In this document: positions 35,846 through 44,330 of the stretch, piece after piece | How the letters are laid out: each line of letters opens with the position of its first letter | Numbering within the stretch: position 1 is the first letter of the stretch | DNA from: Acutalibacter muris | GTDB lineage: Bacteria > Bacillota > Clostridia > Oscillospirales > Acutalibacteraceae | Assembly: GCF_002201475.1 (NCBI RefSeq) | Contig: NZ_CP021422.1 | Location: forward strand, 1,054,001-1,118,000 | Direction of reading: 5' to 3' | Length of the DNA: 64,000 nt | Notes under the pieces: model-generated | What the model was told of the DNA's origin: nothing | The model's database searches: none | Seen by the model: only the letters and a program-made list of their open reading frames with translations | Translations under genes and position numbers: made by a program

Positions 35846-36706
35846 ATGGAGAGCGCAATGATAATGGACATACAGCGGTACTCCCTCCACGACGGCCCGG
35901 GGATACGCTCCACGGTGTTCCTGAAGGGCTGCCATATGTCCTGCCTCTGGTGCCATAACCCGGAGTCCCAGTACCCGGGGCAGGAGATGATGTACTACCC
36001 GGAGCTTTGCGTTGGCTGTGGCGGCTGCCTTGGGCGCTGCACAAAAGGCGCTGCCGGAGAGGGCGGCATAGACGTGCATATTTGCAGGGACTGTGGGCAG
36101 AAGCGGGAGTGCGCCGAAGCCTGTCCGGCAGAGGCGCTGAGGGTGTGCGGGAGCAGGAGGACCACAGAGGAAGTCCTCAGGGGGCTCTTGCGGGACAGGA
36201 GCATCTACGGCGCTGAGGGTGGAGTCACCTGCTCAGGCGGTGAGCCGCTCTTGCAGGCGGGCTTTGTGAGGGAGCTCTTCAGGCTGTGCAGGCGGGAGGA
36301 CATAGGCACGTGCATAGACACCACACTGAACGTAGAGTGGAGCGTGATAGAGAGCGTGCTGGCCCTTACAGATCTATTTTTGGTAGACATAAAATTTATG
36401 AGTGAGAAACTGGCCCTGAAATATACCGGGGCAGGCTGTGGCCGTACCTTTGAGAATCTGAGGCGGCTGTCGGAGCTTAAAAAGCCGGTGTACATCCGCA
36501 CGCCGCTTATAGCGGGTGTCAACGATATACCGCCGGAGAGCGCGGAGCGGGAGCGGTTCATAGGTGAGCTTGAGAACGTCCTTCGCGCGGACAGCTTCTA
36601 TGTGACGGATCATGCCGGGAAGAAGTATAGGGCACTGCAAAGGGAGAACTGGCTGGCCCGACAGCAGGATAAGAAAAATATATCGGAGAAGGGTGATGCA
36701 GAGTGA
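35846..36706 (+). CDS. Glycyl radical enzyme activating enzyme (radical SAM)
   Basis: 286 residues from ATG 35846 (AGGAGG 6 bases before). The radical SAM Cys motif is Cys29-x3-Cys33-x2-Cys36 (GCHMSCLWC). A ferredoxin-like insert follows with eight cysteines (CVGCGGCLGRC and CRDCGQKRECAEAC), typical of dehydratase activases but absent from the pyruvate formate-lyase activase. VTCSGGEPLLQ is the SAM-binding GGE motif. It abstracts the hydrogen from Gly653 of the enzyme upstream. Confidence 0.94.
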   Translation: MESAMIMDIQRYSLHDGPGIRSTVFLKGCHMSCLWCHNPESQYPGQEMMYYPELCVGCGGCLGRCTKGAAGEGGIDVHICRDCGQKRECAEACPAEALRVCGSRRTTEEVLRGLLRDRSIYGAEGGVTCSGGEPLLQAGFVRELFRLCRREDIGTCIDTTLNVEWSVIESVLALTDLFLVDIKFMSEKLALKYTGAGCGRTFENLRRLSELKKPVYIRTPLIAGVNDIPPESAERERFIGELENVLRADSFYVTDHAGKKYRALQRENWLARQQDKKNISEKGDAE

Positions 36707-38133
36707 AGCCAAAGCTGTTTTATACCGCACCGAACGCCAAGTGCGGGGATATCATACCGAAGTATATAGACGGAAAATACCAGCTTTTCTATCTCAAGCA
36801 CTGGCTGGACAGGGACGCCCCGGATTTTGTGCCGGGCTGGCACAGGATGGAGAGCAAGGATTTGGTGCATATGGGTCCGGAGACGCCCATCCATGTCAGA
36901 GGCGGCACCGGGGACATAGTCTGCCGCAACGGGCAGTGGCACCTGTTTGCCTGCATTTTCCCGGAGGGTAAGCAGTATGTGACCCACTATATCAGCAAAG
37001 ACGGCAGTCTCGACAACTGGGAGTACCAGGAGGCTGATACCTTCGGGCCGGACGGGGACATCTACCACTGCTCCGATTGGCGCGATCCCAGGATAGTCTA
37101 TAGGGAGGAGCTGGGGGAATACTGGATGTTCCTGGCCGCCCGGGCCAACAGGCCCCATAGCCAGACAGGGTGCGTGGGGCTGTGCGTGTCAAAGGACCTG
37201 AAAACCTGGGAGTACAGGGAGCCGGTGTATTTCCCCGAAAGGTTTAACGGCGCGTGCGAGTGCCCAGATGTTTTCAGGATGGGGGACTGGTATTATCTTG
37301 TGTTCTCCTCCTACACCAATCTGTTCGGCACCTACTATGTGAAATGCCATGTGGGTGAGACCCAGTGGCAGATACCCAAAAACCACAGGCTGGACGCCCG
37401 GGCTTTCTACGCCGCGAAGACGGCCGGCCATGACATGGAGCGTTACATTTGCGGCTGGAATCCCACAAAGGACGAGAATATCTTCGGCTTCTGGCCGGAT
37501 AAATTCAAGGGCCGGGACTACCGAACCTGGGACTGGGGCGGCGGCATGGTGGTTCATCGGCTAATCCAGCAGCCTGACGGCGATCTGGGGCTTGCCCTTC
37601 CGGAGAGTAAAAAGGCGCTGTTTACCCATAGTGTTCCCAACAGCTTTTCACCGGTCACTGAGGGCTGGCAGGAGAGCGGTGGGTGCTGGACCGCCAAAAC
37701 CGCCTCCTCCCAGCAGATGCTTTTAATGCAACAGATGCCGGAAACTTGCTATATCCACGTGAAGATACGTTCCGACGGTGCACACCAGGCCGGGGTGATA
37801 CTTCAGGCCAGCGAGGAGATGAGAGAGGGCTACTATATCTATGTAGAGCCTGAGATGAACAGGCTGGTGTTCCGTTCATGGCTCAGGATGTACGAGGAGG
37901 GCGGCAAGACCTTCCCCTATGACATAGAGCTGGAAGTGCCCCTGAGAAGGCCCGGGGACGGCGTATACCACATGGAAGTAGTCACAGAGGGAACGGTAGG
38001 GCTGGTATATGTAAACAGCGAGGCCGCCATGAGCTTTCGTATGTACGACTATCAAAATAGAAATTTGGGGCTGTTTTCCTTTGGGAAGGCGGAATTCTCC
38101 CAGATAGAAATGAGGGAAAGAGAATATGAGTGA
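36703..38133 (+). CDS. GH32-like glycosidase without the WxNDPNG motif
   Basis: 476 residues starting at GTG 36703, overlapping the activase by 4 bases. A five-bladed propeller of the GH32/GH43 type is suggested by DWRDPRIV and ACECPDVF. The usual N-terminal WxNDPNG is replaced by NAKCGDIIPKYIDGKYQLFYL, with an Asp in a plausible nucleophile place. A C-terminal beta-sandwich begins at about residue 320. The substrate may differ from plain fructans, for instance difructose anhydrides or an unusual linkage; the activity cannot be read from sequence. Confidence 0.75.
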   Translation: MKPKLFYTAPNAKCGDIIPKYIDGKYQLFYLKHWLDRDAPDFVPGWHRMESKDLVHMGPETPIHVRGGTGDIVCRNGQWHLFACIFPEGKQYVTHYISKDGSLDNWEYQEADTFGPDGDIYHCSDWRDPRIVYREELGEYWMFLAARANRPHSQTGCVGLCVSKDLKTWEYREPVYFPERFNGACECPDVFRMGDWYYLVFSSYTNLFGTYYVKCHVGETQWQIPKNHRLDARAFYAAKTAGHDMERYICGWNPTKDENIFGFWPDKFKGRDYRTWDWGGGMVVHRLIQQPDGDLGLALPESKKALFTHSVPNSFSPVTEGWQESGGCWTAKTASSQQMLLMQQMPETCYIHVKIRSDGAHQAGVILQASEEMREGYYIYVEPEMNRLVFRSWLRMYEEGGKTFPYDIELEVPLRRPGDGVYHMEVVTEGTVGLVYVNSEAAMSFRMYDYQNRNLGLFSFGKAEFSQIEMREREYE

Positions 38134-39586
38134 AAAACTATTAAAGACCCGGGAATACGAGGCCGTCAAATCATCGGAGATACCGGCAGAGCAGAGGCCG
38201 GTGTTCCACATGAGTCCCGCCGTGGGCTGGGCCAACGACCCCAACGGCTTTTCAGTGTATAAGGGCGAGTACCACCTGTTCTACCAGAACAACCCATATG
38301 GTACCCGCTGGGGAAACATCCACTGGGGGCACTATAAGAGCCGCGACCTGATAAGCTGGGAGTATGTGCCCAGTGCCCTTGCGCCGGATATGCCCTACGA
38401 TAAGGACGGCTGTTTTTCGGGCAGTGCCATAGAGTGGCAGGGGAAACACTACCTGATGTACACCAGCAACCGGGAGGATAAGCTCCCGGACGGCACTTTG
38501 CAGATACGCCAGACCCAGTCCATGGCTGTGGGCAACGGCAGGGACTATGAGAAATTCCCGGAGAACCCGGTGATAACCGCCGACACTCTCCCAGAGGGCA
38601 GCTCCCTTTCGGACTTCCGGGACCCTAAGTTTTGGCGGGAGGACGACGGCTTCTACGCGGTCATAGGCAGTAGGAGCCCCGACGGCAGCGGACAGATAGC
38701 CCTATACAGCTCACGGGACCTGAGAAGCTGGCGCTTTGTGAGCATACTGGACCGCTGCAATAACGAGTACGGCAAAATGTGGGAGTGCCCGGATTTCTTC
38801 CCCTTGGACGGGAAGCAGGTGCTCATAGTCTCCCCCCAGGAGATGCTTGCCGAGGGCCTTGAGCACCATAACGGCAACGGAAGTCTCTGCCTTATAGGGA
38901 GCTACGACAAGGGCTCCCATACCTTCACCCGGGAGGCAGTCCAGGCCATTGACTACGGCATGGACTTCTATGCCGGACAGACCACCGAAACCCCGGACGG
39001 CCGTCGGGTGCTGATAGCCTGGATGAACAACTGGGAGAATTACCTTACACCAAACGATTTCAAGTGGTCCGGCCCCATGACCGTGCCCAGAGAGCTTACC
39101 CTCCGGGACGGGCGGCTGTGCCAGAACCCGGTGAGGGAGTTGGAGAAGTACCGCACCGATGAGCTAAAACTCCGGGTGGAGGCCTCCGAGGAATTTAAGG
39201 AGCTGCCGGGAGTGGGCGGCAGGGTCTTTGACATGACTGTCGAGCTGGACACGGAGAAGTGCAAAAGCCTGGAGCTCCGGGTGGCCGCCGACGGGCGCTT
39301 CTACACCTCGCTGGTATATGACGGCGCAAAGCATACCTTCACCACCGACCGCACCTATTCGGGCAGTGCCAGAGACCTGCTGGCTGTGAGGACTATGCCC
39401 CTTACCGGGCATGAGGGCAGGGTAAAGCTGAGAATACTGATGGACAAGTATACGGTAGAGGTGTTCGCAAACGATGGGGAGCGGGTCATGAGTTCGCTGA
39501 TATACACGCCGCTGGAGGCGGAGAAGATACTGTTTTGCTCAGACGGGGCTTTTGAGGTGATGTTCAGCCAGATAAAAAAGCCGTAA
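38126..39586 (+). CDS. GH32 beta-fructosidase
   Basis: 486 residues, overlapping the previous gene by 8 bases. The three GH32 signatures are present: WANDPNGF, FRDPKFW and WECPDFF. A C-terminal beta-sandwich with VEVFANDGERVMSSLIY closes the protein. No signal peptide, so it is cytoplasmic. It probably releases fructose from imported oligofructosides. Confidence 0.93.
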   Translation: MSEKLLKTREYEAVKSSEIPAEQRPVFHMSPAVGWANDPNGFSVYKGEYHLFYQNNPYGTRWGNIHWGHYKSRDLISWEYVPSALAPDMPYDKDGCFSGSAIEWQGKHYLMYTSNREDKLPDGTLQIRQTQSMAVGNGRDYEKFPENPVITADTLPEGSSLSDFRDPKFWREDDGFYAVIGSRSPDGSGQIALYSSRDLRSWRFVSILDRCNNEYGKMWECPDFFPLDGKQVLIVSPQEMLAEGLEHHNGNGSLCLIGSYDKGSHTFTREAVQAIDYGMDFYAGQTTETPDGRRVLIAWMNNWENYLTPNDFKWSGPMTVPRELTLRDGRLCQNPVRELEKYRTDELKLRVEASEEFKELPGVGGRVFDMTVELDTEKCKSLELRVAADGRFYTSLVYDGAKHTFTTDRTYSGSARDLLAVRTMPLTGHEGRVKLRILMDKYTVEVFANDGERVMSSLIYTPLEAEKILFCSDGAFEVMFSQIKKP

Positions 39587-39605
39587 ACGGGAAGGAACGG
39601 TCACT

Positions 39606-40463
39606 ATGCTGCTTAACTTGAAGGATATTCTGCAGATTGCAGAGGAAAAGAAAATAGCTGTGGGAGCCTTTAACGCGGCGAATCTTGAGGGCCTGGAGGC
39701 TATACTTGGGGCCGCGGAAGAGCTGGGACTGCCGGTGATAGCCCAGTTTGCCCAGTGCCACGAAAATCTGACGCCCCTGGAGGTAATAGGCCCGGCCATG
39801 GTCTATATGGCGAAGCGGGCGGCGGTGCCGGTGTGCGTGCACCTGGACCACGGCGAGACCCTGGACTATCTGAAAAAAGCCCTGGATATAGGGTTTACCT
39901 CTATCATGTACGACGGCTCTGTGCTGCCCTATGACGAGAACCTGAAGAACACCCGGCTGGCGGTGGAGATGGCCGGAAAGGCCGGGGCATCTGTAGAGGC
40001 GGAGCTGGGCTCCATGGGCAGGCGGGAGACCGGTTCAGGGGATACCGCCGGGGAGGATGAGACCAAGATATACACCGACCCGGAGCTTGCCGGGGAATTT
40101 GCGGCCGCCTCCGGCATAGACGCGCTGGCCTGCTCCTTCGGGACCACCCACGGCATCTATCTTACAGAGCCAAGGCTGGACTTTTCGGCGGTCAGCAGGG
40201 TGCGCTCCGCCACAGGGGGCATCCCGGTGGTGATGCATGGCGGCTCCGGCGTTTCCCGTGAGGATTTTGCCAAAGCTATCCGGGCAGGCGTGCGGAAGAT
40301 AAACTATTTCACATATATGGACAAGGCGGGAGGGTCGGCAGTTTCGGCCCATATAGAGAGGCAGAAGGGAAAGCCCCTGTTTTTCTCGGACATGGCCTCC
40401 GCCGCCCGTGGGGCGATGAAGGAGAACGTGAAAGAGGCCATGCGCATTTTCGCAATGCAGTGA
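39606..40463 (+). CDS. Class II (zinc) ketose-bisphosphate/deoxyketose-phosphate aldolase
   Basis: 285 residues, TIM barrel. Zinc ligands are visible in VHLDHGE, the HGIY segment and MHGGSG, with the phosphate site in GVRKINYFT. It resembles fructose-bisphosphate and tagatose-bisphosphate aldolases (FbaA/GatY/KbaY). The lysine-free metal mechanism cleaves a ketose 1-phosphate or 1,6-bisphosphate into dihydroxyacetone phosphate and an aldehyde. The kinase gene starts 11 bases after its end, so the two steps are likely consecutive. Confidence 0.9.
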   Translation: MLLNLKDILQIAEEKKIAVGAFNAANLEGLEAILGAAEELGLPVIAQFAQCHENLTPLEVIGPAMVYMAKRAAVPVCVHLDHGETLDYLKKALDIGFTSIMYDGSVLPYDENLKNTRLAVEMAGKAGASVEAELGSMGRRETGSGDTAGEDETKIYTDPELAGEFAAASGIDALACSFGTTHGIYLTEPRLDFSAVSRVRSATGGIPVVMHGGSGVSREDFAKAIRAGVRKINYFTYMDKAGGSAVSAHIERQKGKPLFFSDMASAARGAMKENVKEAMRIFAMQ

Positions 40464-40474
40464 GAGGGGCCCTT

Positions 40475-41959
40475 ATGAAGATCGCGGGACTGGATATTGG
40501 CTCAACCGGCTGTAAGCTGACGGTTTTTGATTCGGACGGCAGCTGCCTTGGCAAGGCTTACCGTGACTACCCGGTGAAGCGCACGAAGACCGCACACGAG
40601 GTTGAGGTACAGGATATAATTGACAGCGTCTTTGAGGTCATGGAGGAGATGGGCCGCCGGCACCCGGACATCGCCGGGATCGGGGTGACCAGCTTCGGAG
40701 AAACCTTCGTTTTGACCGACAAAGCCGGATGCCCGCTGCATACCGCCATGCTGTACACCGACCCCCGGGGCGCTGATGAGTGCAGGGCCCTGGAGGAGGA
40801 GCTGGGCAGCGCCGAAATAGCGGCCGTCACGGGGCTGAAGCCTCACGGCATGTACAGCCTGCCAAAAATCATGTGGATAAAGGACCACTGGCCGGAGGTG
40901 TACCGAAGGGCCGAGCACATTCTGCTCATGGAAGACTTTGTGGTGTTCCGGCTGACCGGCACGGCCCAGATAGACTATTCCCTGGCTACCAGGACTATGG
41001 CCTTTGACATCAACACCCTTACCTGGAACAGGAAAATACTCTCCGCCGCGGGAGTGGATGAGAGGCTGCTCTCAAGGCCGGTCCCATCGGGGACCGCGGC
41101 CGGGACCCTGCTGCCGGAGGCGGCTAAAAGGACGGGCCTTTCCACCCGGTTACAGGTGGTCAGCGTCAGCCAGGACCAGGTGGCAGGAGCCGTCGGAGCG
41201 GGAGTGTTCGACTCCGGGAAGGCTCTGGAATGTGCGGGTACGGTGGAGTGCCTGACCCCGGTATATGACGGTATGCCCCCCTTGGAGGCAATGCACCGGG
41301 GCAATTACGCGGTCGTCCCGTATGTGGTGCCCGGGAAGTACGTGACCTACTGCTTTTCCTATACCGGGGGCGCGCTGATACAGTGGTGCGCGGACACCCT
41401 GGCAAAGGGTGAAAAGGAGCTGGCCGCCCGGGAAGGGCTATCTGTTCACGCCTATCTTGAGCGCCAGGCGGCGGAGCCCACCGGCCTTTTAGTGCTGCCC
41501 CACTTCGCCGGAGCGGCTACGCCATATATGGATACCGGGTCCAAAGGCGCCATAATCGGCATGACCACGGCCACCACAGTGGCGGAGATATACAGGGGCT
41601 GCATGGAGGGCATCGCCTATGAGATGCTCCTGAACATGGAATATCTACGCGATACCGGCGTGCGCTTCAAAAAGCTGCAGGCGTCCGGGGGCGGGGCGGC
41701 GTCCAGCCTGTGGATGCAGATGAAGGCGGACGTGCTGAATATACCGATGACCGCGCTCCACACGGCGGACTCCGGTACGGTGGGCAGCGCCATGATAACC
41801 GGGGCGGCTATCGGCTGCTTCGGGAGCCTGCAGGAGGCCGCCGCGCAAATGGTGAGAGAAAAAGAGACCTACTACCCGGACCCGCGGCAGCACGAGCGGT
41901 ACATGGAAATTTATGAGCGCTACCGGCAGCTGTACGCCGCACTTCGCCCGCTGGTATAA
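40475..41959 (+). CDS. FGGY-family carbohydrate kinase
   Basis: 494 residues from ATG 40475 (GAGGGG ahead). The ATPase fold shows the phosphate-1 loop GLDIGSTGCKLTVF, the FGGY signature region (ECAGTVECLTPV) and the adenosine loop ASGGGAASSLWMQ. Family members phosphorylate xylulose, fuculose, rhamnulose, ribulose, glycerol and related polyols. With the class II aldolase upstream, a ketose-1-phosphate intermediate is plausible. The exact sugar is unknown. Confidence 0.9.
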   Translation: MKIAGLDIGSTGCKLTVFDSDGSCLGKAYRDYPVKRTKTAHEVEVQDIIDSVFEVMEEMGRRHPDIAGIGVTSFGETFVLTDKAGCPLHTAMLYTDPRGADECRALEEELGSAEIAAVTGLKPHGMYSLPKIMWIKDHWPEVYRRAEHILLMEDFVVFRLTGTAQIDYSLATRTMAFDINTLTWNRKILSAAGVDERLLSRPVPSGTAAGTLLPEAAKRTGLSTRLQVVSVSQDQVAGAVGAGVFDSGKALECAGTVECLTPVYDGMPPLEAMHRGNYAVVPYVVPGKYVTYCFSYTGGALIQWCADTLAKGEKELAAREGLSVHAYLERQAAEPTGLLVLPHFAGAATPYMDTGSKGAIIGMTTATTVAEIYRGCMEGIAYEMLLNMEYLRDTGVRFKKLQASGGGAASSLWMQMKADVLNIPMTALHTADSGTVGSAMITGAAIGCFGSLQEAAAQMVREKETYYPDPRQHERYMEIYERYRQLYAALRPLV

Positions 41960-42019
41960 TTTTGAGCATAATTTATGCAAATAAGAACTACAATATAAAT
42001 CACGAAAGGAATACAAATT

Positions 42020-43189
42020 ATGAACTCATTTATTTATGACATACCCACCAAAGTTTATTTCGGCCCCAACCAGCTGGGTAATCTGGGGAAAGAGCTTGCG
42101 GCCTATGGGAAAAAGGTCCTGCTCTGCTACGGCGGGGGTTCTATAAAAAAGAGCGGCCTGTATGCCCGGGTGGCGGCCCAGGTGAAGGAGGCCGGGCTGG
42201 AGCTGTTCGAGCTTTCCGGGATAGACCCCAATCCCCGGGTCACATCCGTCCGGGCGGGGGCCGATATCTGCAAGAGGGAGGGGGTGGATGTGGTTTTAGC
42301 CGTTGGCGGCGGCTCGGTGCTGGATTGCAGCAAGTATATTGCCGCCGGGGCCTGCTATGACGGGGACCCCTGGGACTTTTCATCGGGCGCCGCCGCTCCC
42401 GAAAGGGCCCTGCCCCTTATAACGGTGCTGACCCTGGCGGCCACCGGCTCCGAGATGGACAACGGCGGCGTTATCACAAACATTGAGACCAAAGATAAGA
42501 TAGGCAGGGGTTATCCCTGTATGCAGCCCAAGGTGTCCTTCCTGGACCCCACAGAGACCTATTCTGTGGGCAGATACCAGACAGCCTGTGGCTGTGCGGA
42601 TATCCTGTCCCACCTGTTGGAGATATACTTTGTGCCGGAGGGCGGCAGTATGTATATGCTGGACCGATTTATGGAGGGCATGATAAAGACGGTGATAAAG
42701 TATGCCCCTGTTGCCCTTGAGCAGCCCGACAGCTATGAGGCCAGGGCCAATCTCATGTGGACCAGCTCCTGGGCAATAAACGGGATGGCCGGAGCGCTGC
42801 AGAACTGTGGCTGGACCTGTCATCCCATCGAGCATGAGCTCTCAGCCATTTACGACATCACCCACGGCCTGGGCCTTGCTATCCTCACTCCCCGCTGGAT
42901 GAAATATGTGCTGGACGATACTACGGTGGGCCGCTTCCGGGAGTATGGAGTGAACGTGTTTGGCATCGACCCGTCTCTGCCGACTATGGATATTGCCCGA
43001 AGGAGCATAGAGCTGACTGAGGACTTCCTCTTTAATAAGCTGGGATTGCAGTCCACCTTGACGGAGATTGGGATTGACAGCAGAAATTTTGATATAATGG
43101 CAGGCAAATCCTGCCATGGGGAAGTGCTAAAGGGGTACAAAGCGCTAACACCGGAGGACGTCCGGAAAATTCTGGAGATGTGCCTGTGA
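42020..43189 (+). CDS. Iron-containing alcohol dehydrogenase (NAD(P)H-dependent, BDH type)
   Basis: 389 residues behind AAAGGAA. The NAD loop is VVLAVGGGSVLDCSKYI. Metal-binding residues sit in CGCADILSHLLE and in HPIEHELSAIYDITHGLGLAIL. The architecture is that of YqhD/BdhA-like butanol and aldehyde reductases. In the operon it could reduce the aldehyde made by aldolase cleavage or by the glycyl radical dehydratase, which would regenerate NAD(P)+ in fermentation. A GCATAATTTATGC palindrome lies in the 60-bp gap before it. Confidence 0.92.
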   Translation: MNSFIYDIPTKVYFGPNQLGNLGKELAAYGKKVLLCYGGGSIKKSGLYARVAAQVKEAGLELFELSGIDPNPRVTSVRAGADICKREGVDVVLAVGGGSVLDCSKYIAAGACYDGDPWDFSSGAAAPERALPLITVLTLAATGSEMDNGGVITNIETKDKIGRGYPCMQPKVSFLDPTETYSVGRYQTACGCADILSHLLEIYFVPEGGSMYMLDRFMEGMIKTVIKYAPVALEQPDSYEARANLMWTSSWAINGMAGALQNCGWTCHPIEHELSAIYDITHGLGLAILTPRWMKYVLDDTTVGRFREYGVNVFGIDPSLPTMDIARRSIELTEDFLFNKLGLQSTLTEIGIDSRNFDIMAGKSCHGEVLKGYKALTPEDVRKILEMCL

Positions 43190-43965
43190 AAGTTATAGTA
43201 CTGTCAGATGTCCACGCCAATATCTGGGCGCTGGACGCGGTTTTGGAGCAGGAGAGGGAATATGACCTTCTCTGCTTCGCGGGGGATATGATAGACTATG
43301 GCACCGACCCCGCCGAAGTGATCGAGCGGTTCCAAAGTTGTTCCAGAGCTGTTTTGGTAAAGGGGAATCACGATGGCAATGCGGTCCGGGTTTTTCATAC
43401 GGAGGACTTCCGTCATGCACCCGCGGGGCAGTACAAATGGGTCCACCATAATCTGGAGCGGATGACCGGCGAACAGGCAGCCTATATAGATTCTCTCCCT
43501 GAAAGCGCCGTGTTTCAGGCGGACGGGTGGGTCTATCTGGTGCAGCACCAGTACCGGCCGGGAAGCTATGAGGTGATCGAATGCCGCCATGTATTTGAGG
43601 AGCATTGGAGACGGCATACTCCAAAAGAATATTGGGTCGCTCCCCGACGGCGCATGGTTTTCGGCCACACCCACCGCCAGTGCGTCCATATCCTTGGTGA
43701 CGGGATGGAGTGGCTCAACCCCGGCAGTGTTTCATACCATCGCCTGGATGATCCGGACAAAGACGCCCGCTATATGGTCATTACCGACGGCAGCATCAAG
43801 ATGCGCTCCCTGCCCTACCCGAGGGAGCCGCTGCTGAAAGAGACTTTCCGCCAACTGAAAGCCGGCCGCATGGCGGAACAGGAGATGCGTTACTTTTTCT
43901 ACTATTTTGGAGATGCGCCCGACTTTGATGCACCGCTGCCGGACCATGATTCGGTTAGCGGATGA
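43186..43965 (+). CDS. Calcineurin-like metallophosphoesterase (YfcE/MJ0936 type)
   Basis: About 259 residues. The GTG at 43186 gives MKVIVLSDVHAN, the normal start; GGAG lies 9 bases before it. Metal motifs are all visible: SDVHAN, GDMIDYG, GNHDG and FGHTHRQ. It overlaps the dehydrogenase stop. It may remove phosphate from a sugar phosphate or a nucleotide; by position it may clear phosphorylated dead-end products, but this is inference. Confidence 0.88.
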   Translation: MKVIVLSDVHANIWALDAVLEQEREYDLLCFAGDMIDYGTDPAEVIERFQSCSRAVLVKGNHDGNAVRVFHTEDFRHAPAGQYKWVHHNLERMTGEQAAYIDSLPESAVFQADGWVYLVQHQYRPGSYEVIECRHVFEEHWRRHTPKEYWVAPRRRMVFGHTHRQCVHILGDGMEWLNPGSVSYHRLDDPDKDARYMVITDGSIKMRSLPYPREPLLKETFRQLKAGRMAEQEMRYFFYYFGDAPDFDAPLPDHDSVSG

Positions 43966-44137
43966 CCGGTTCCATTTGATAGATGCTCAAAAAACGCCAT
44001 TTGCAGACAATTTCTATACCATTTTCCGCTCTGCCGGTCGTCGCGGTAAAGGTGTAGTGTGTGGTGTATAATGTCGGAGGGATAACATTCTGCAACAGTG
44101 AGGTTTGTTCAATATCATTTTTATTTAGCCCAGCCAT
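43955..44137 (-). other. Possible degraded reading frame in the 365-bp gap after the sugar locus
   Basis: A - strand frame of 60 residues (MAGLNKNDIEQTSLLQNVIPPTLYTTHYTF...) looks protein-like, with a hydrophobic, Tyr-rich middle, but I do not recognise it and no clear ribosome site precedes it. The rest of 44138-44290 holds no gene I can support. Confidence 0.3.
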
Positions 44138-44290
44138 TCAAATGGCCCCTTATCCCCCTCTGAGTTTTACCAAATTGTAGGGAGGCAGGCCCGAAACGAG
44201 TTATTCAAAATAATATTTCCTCCTCAAGAGGCGATATCTGCCTAAAAAATATATAATTGGTAAGCCTGAGCAAATATTTCGGTTGCAAGA

Positions 44291-44327
44291 ATCGCCTCCA
44301 AACTGTGTGATATAGTTTGGAGGCGAT
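44291..44327 (+). promoter_or_regulatory. 14-bp inverted repeat covering the integrase ribosome site
   Basis: ATCGCCTCCAAACT (44291-44304) and AGTTTGGAGGCGAT (44314-44327) are exact complements with a 9-base loop. The right arm contains TTTGGAGG, the ribosome site of the integrase ATG at 44331. The hairpin would hide it. Confidence 0.75.
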
Positions 44328-44330
44328 ACT

